Shown: positions 13,190-14,357 of the stretch, in pieces
Layout: the number at the start of each line of letters is the position of its first letter
How positions within the stretch are numbered: position 1 is the first letter of the stretch
Source: an uncultured Prevotella sp.
GTDB taxonomy: Bacteria; Bacteroidota; Bacteroidia; Bacteroidales; Bacteroidaceae
Direction of reading: 5' to 3'
DNA: 14,357 nucleotides
NCBI GenBank assembly: GCA_902497035.1
Contig: CABVDL010000068.1
Location: 1-14,357, forward strand
Position numbers and translations under genes: made by a program
The notes under the pieces: generated by a model
Told to the model about the DNA's origin: nothing
The model's database searches: none
The model's input: the letters and a program-made list of their open reading frames with translations, nothing else

Positions 13190-14242
13190 ATGAACAACAA
13201 GCATATTCTACAGGCCCTGCTGCTGACAGTGCCCCTAACCATGCAGGCACAAAGCCAGAGCATTGAGGGCACAAGCTATTACCTGCCCATGAACGGCATG
13301 CGCTTCACCGTAAAAGTGGAGAAGACGCAATACACGCCCGGACGGCTCTGCCAATACACCGAGCGGTATATGAAACAGAGCGTACCGCAGGAGGCAAACA
13401 CCTCCTACCGCATCATCGGCATCACGATGGACCCCATCGCCAGGCCCGACACCAACAAGCGGTTTGAGCTGACGATGGACAAGAAACACACCATCAGCAA
13501 CATCGTCACCTCGGCAAGCAACACGCTGCTTGCCATCAACGCCAAAGCCACGGAGCCTTCTTTCCCCGTGCGCACCTTCAAGGCTGCGCCAAGGCCCAAG
13601 CCTCTCAATCCAAACGACTTCATGACGGAGGACATACTCAGCGCAGGCAGTACGGCGAAGATGGCAGAACTATCGGCAAAGGAAATCTACGACATACGCG
13701 ACAGCCGCAACCAACTGAGCCGCGGAGAGGCCGACAATCTGCCCAAGGACGGCGCGCAGCTAAAGCTCATGTATGAGAACATGAGCAGGCAGGAGCAAGC
13801 CCTCACGCAGCTCTTCTACGGCACAACGACAAAGGACACCACCTGGACCTCGCTCGACTGCTATCCCACAAAGGAGGGACGGAGCGTGCTCTTCCGCTTC
13901 TCCAAGCATTTCGGTCTCGTTGACGGCAACGACCTCAGCGGCACACCTTATTATATTACGGTCACCGACCTGCATACCGTCACGCAGCCGCAGCTCACAG
14001 AGGAAGAGAAAAAGAAGGAGGACAAAAACGACATCGGCCTGCGTGTCAACAAGCCAAGCAAGATTAGCGTTGAGGTGAGCGGCGACGACAAGACGCTGGG
14101 CAAGTACCAGATGAGCGCGGCTCAGTTTGGCTTCGTGGAGTCGCTCAGCGGCGAGCTGTTCGGCAAGAAGCAGACCTCCCAGCTCCTCCTCGACCCGCTC
14201 ACCGGCAGCGTCAGGGAAATCAAGGCGCTGGCCGTGGAGTAA
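13190..14242 (+). CDS. Secreted DUF4831-like protein
   Basis: A 350-residue protein that I recognise as resembling the Bacteroidales DUF4831 family, which has no known function. Residues 1-20 are a signal peptide with a cleavage site near MQA|QS and no lipobox, so it is likely soluble in the periplasm or secreted. The mature part begins GTSYYLPMNGMRFTVKVEKTQYTPGRLCQYTERYM, consistent with a beta-rich domain. An internal segment (about 145-215) is helical and includes MAELSAKEIYDIRDSRNQLSRGEADNLPKDG, which is characteristic of the family as I recall it. A Lys/Glu-rich stretch (EEEKKKEDKND) lies near 284-295. It follows the NAD(P)HX repair gene by 12 bases. The link to that pathway is unexplained and may reflect only shared transcription. 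Confidence 0.8.
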   Translation: MNNKHILQALLLTVPLTMQAQSQSIEGTSYYLPMNGMRFTVKVEKTQYTPGRLCQYTERYMKQSVPQEANTSYRIIGITMDPIARPDTNKRFELTMDKKHTISNIVTSASNTLLAINAKATEPSFPVRTFKAAPRPKPLNPNDFMTEDILSAGSTAKMAELSAKEIYDIRDSRNQLSRGEADNLPKDGAQLKLMYENMSRQEQALTQLFYGTTTKDTTWTSLDCYPTKEGRSVLFRFSKHFGLVDGNDLSGTPYYITVTDLHTVTQPQLTEEEKKKEDKNDIGLRVNKPSKISVEVSGDDKTLGKYQMSAAQFGFVESLSGELFGKKQTSQLLLDPLTGSVREIKALAVE

Positions 14243-14283
14243 GCCACAAGAGGGGGGAGTATCAGGGAAGTCCGAAAGTCTGC

Positions 14284-14357
14284 CTACAGCAGCACCTTGG
14301 CAATGAGCTTGCGCACGGTGCCGTCGCCAATGACAGGAGCATGCGCGGCCTCGGTGA
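14284..14357 (-). CDS. C-terminal end of an unidentified gene (partial)
   Basis: The minus strand reads through from the window edge to TAG at 14284-14286 and gives the last 23 residues TEAAHAPVIGDGTVRKLIAKVLL, partly seen here without a start. The composition and codon use look like a real C-terminus, and the convergent arrangement with the DUF4831-like gene is like the other gene pairs in this window. The family cannot be named from 23 residues. The 41 bases before it (14243-14283) contain no clear terminator. Confidence 0.55.
   Translation of the reverse strand, partial: TEAAHAPVIGDGTVRKLIAKVLL

Overview
The window looks like chromosomal DNA from a Bacteroidales bacterium, most likely Prevotella or a close relative. 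The main evidence is: several upstream regions carry the Bacteroidetes-type -7 element TAnnTTTG, one with a TTTG box 19 bases upstream; start codons lack strong Shine-Dalgarno sequences; there is a stand-alone AICAR transformylase ending in RLFHH and a DUF4831-like secreted protein; and an hpt-adk-obg-pgeF series is present. The genus is an inference from protein style, not from a marker gene.

Layout, left to right. (1) 216-1073 (+): a lipoprotein thioredoxin followed 9 bases later by a cysteine-rich MarR-type regulator, apparently one operon with a good promoter. (2) 1101-2978 (-): a xylulokinase and, upstream of it, a 94-residue protein of a Bacteroidetes-restricted HTH-like type. (3) 3073-4464 (+): the AICAR transformylase and a very basic 65-residue protein. 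It diverges from the 94-residue gene through a 94-base region with two face-to-face promoter elements. (4) 4465-4717: a non-coding stretch with a C-rich hairpin and a 72-base array of 9-base units; its G-rich strand fits a G-quadruplex pattern. (5) 4718-7127 (+): an ECF sigma factor, an overlapping single-pass membrane protein that is probably its anti-sigma factor, and a secreted methionine-rich coiled-coil protein of unknown function. (6) 7189-11557 (-): a probable operon hpt, adk, obg, pgeF and a secreted M23 peptidase. The peptidase is built from two copies of its catalytic domain, one of them dead. (7) 11663-14242 (+): the bifunctional NAD(P)HX repair enzyme and a DUF4831-like secreted protein, divergent from hpt. 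(8) 14284-14357 (-): the last 23 codons of an unidentified gene.

Functional themes: purine and nucleotide metabolism (AICAR transformylase, hpt, adk, and nicotinamide nucleotide repair), peptidoglycan (pgeF and the M23 protein), and envelope or redox stress (thioredoxin/MarR and the ECF sigma operon). Most of it is housekeeping. The least explained part is the ECF / anti-sigma / Met-rich coiled-coil operon with its G-rich upstream array. I see no phage, transposon, CRISPR, rRNA or tRNA. I found no clearly new system, but that operon and the duplicated M23 protein are the best candidates for further study.
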